Of a DNA stretch of 64,000 bases, positions 63,896 through 64,000 are shown one piece after another. This DNA is from Limanda limanda. Lineage: Eukaryota; Chordata; Actinopteri; Pleuronectiformes; Pleuronectidae. Position 1 is the first letter of the stretch, and the number at the start of each line of letters is the position of its first letter. The translations under genes were made by a program, and so were the position numbers. Under the pieces are notes generated by a model, which did not search any database, was not told the origin of the DNA, and was given only the letters and a program-made list of their open reading frames with translations. The stretch spans positions 20,681,639 to 20,745,638 of the forward strand of contig NC_083653.1 in the NCBI RefSeq assembly GCF_963576545.1, given 5' to 3'.

Positions 63896-64000
63896 GTAAA
63901 AAACATTCCTACTGCCTATAGATCACCTGTTGATTTCTACAGATTTACTCACTTCATAAAAACATTGGTTGTCTGATTAATGGCCGATGTTTATGAAACA

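Overview
This 64-kb window looks like AT-rich noncoding DNA from a teleost fish: an intergenic desert or a very large intron. I found no protein-coding gene I can support. The longest open frame, 164 codons at 1181-1675, is about what chance gives in this much AT-rich sequence read in six frames. None of the open frames reads as a recognisable host protein. The fish assignment rests on repeat families: tRNA-derived SINEs whose tail reads GCTTTGAGTGGTCAT, several teleost-type inverted-repeat DNA elements, gypsy-type LTRs, a Tc1/mariner remnant, and long CA/AAT microsatellites. Family resemblances come from memory of teleost repeats, without database searches.

Layout. 1-11 kb is mostly unique sequence with a candidate inverted-repeat element (2.2-2.7 kb), an LTR-like block (5.8-6.1 kb) and two DNA-element fragments (6.1-7.2 kb). 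11-20 kb holds three SINE copies, a piece of L2/CR1-like reverse transcriptase and another LINE 3' end. 20-28 kb has a 96-bp CA tract, a hAT-like repeat, a short ORF with a signal-peptide-like start (26.06 kb), and a dispersed repeat next to a nuclear-receptor-motif repeat. 33-46 kb is the densest in retroelements: a minus-strand LTR (32.9-33.4 kb), a dead Tc1/mariner copy (35.5-36.0 kb), a solo LTR with TG...CA ends and an exact TTTAA target duplication (36.7-37.1 kb), a second LTR (39.7-40.1 kb), an inverted-repeat MITE (40.6-40.85 kb), and a second member of the solo-LTR family (45.25-45.6 kb). 47.3-48.06 kb is a tandem array in which every unit carries an inverted-repeat AGGTCA motif, two of them perfect estrogen-response-element palindromes. 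49-64 kb has an AAT microsatellite, a third copy of a dispersed repeat (53.5 kb), two members of one MITE family (58.2 and 60.2 kb), another repeat fragment (62.1-62.5 kb) and a SINE with a strong hairpin (63.75-63.9 kb).

There are no operons or cooperating genes here. The most interesting material is regulatory potential carried by repeats (hormone-receptor motif arrays) and the datable LTR pair. A few exon-like stretches (575-771 plus, 28620-28674 minus, 58962-59276 plus) and the 58-codon ORF at 26061 deserve a transcript check, all at low confidence. Several unique blocks could be conserved noncoding elements, but that cannot be judged from one sequence.
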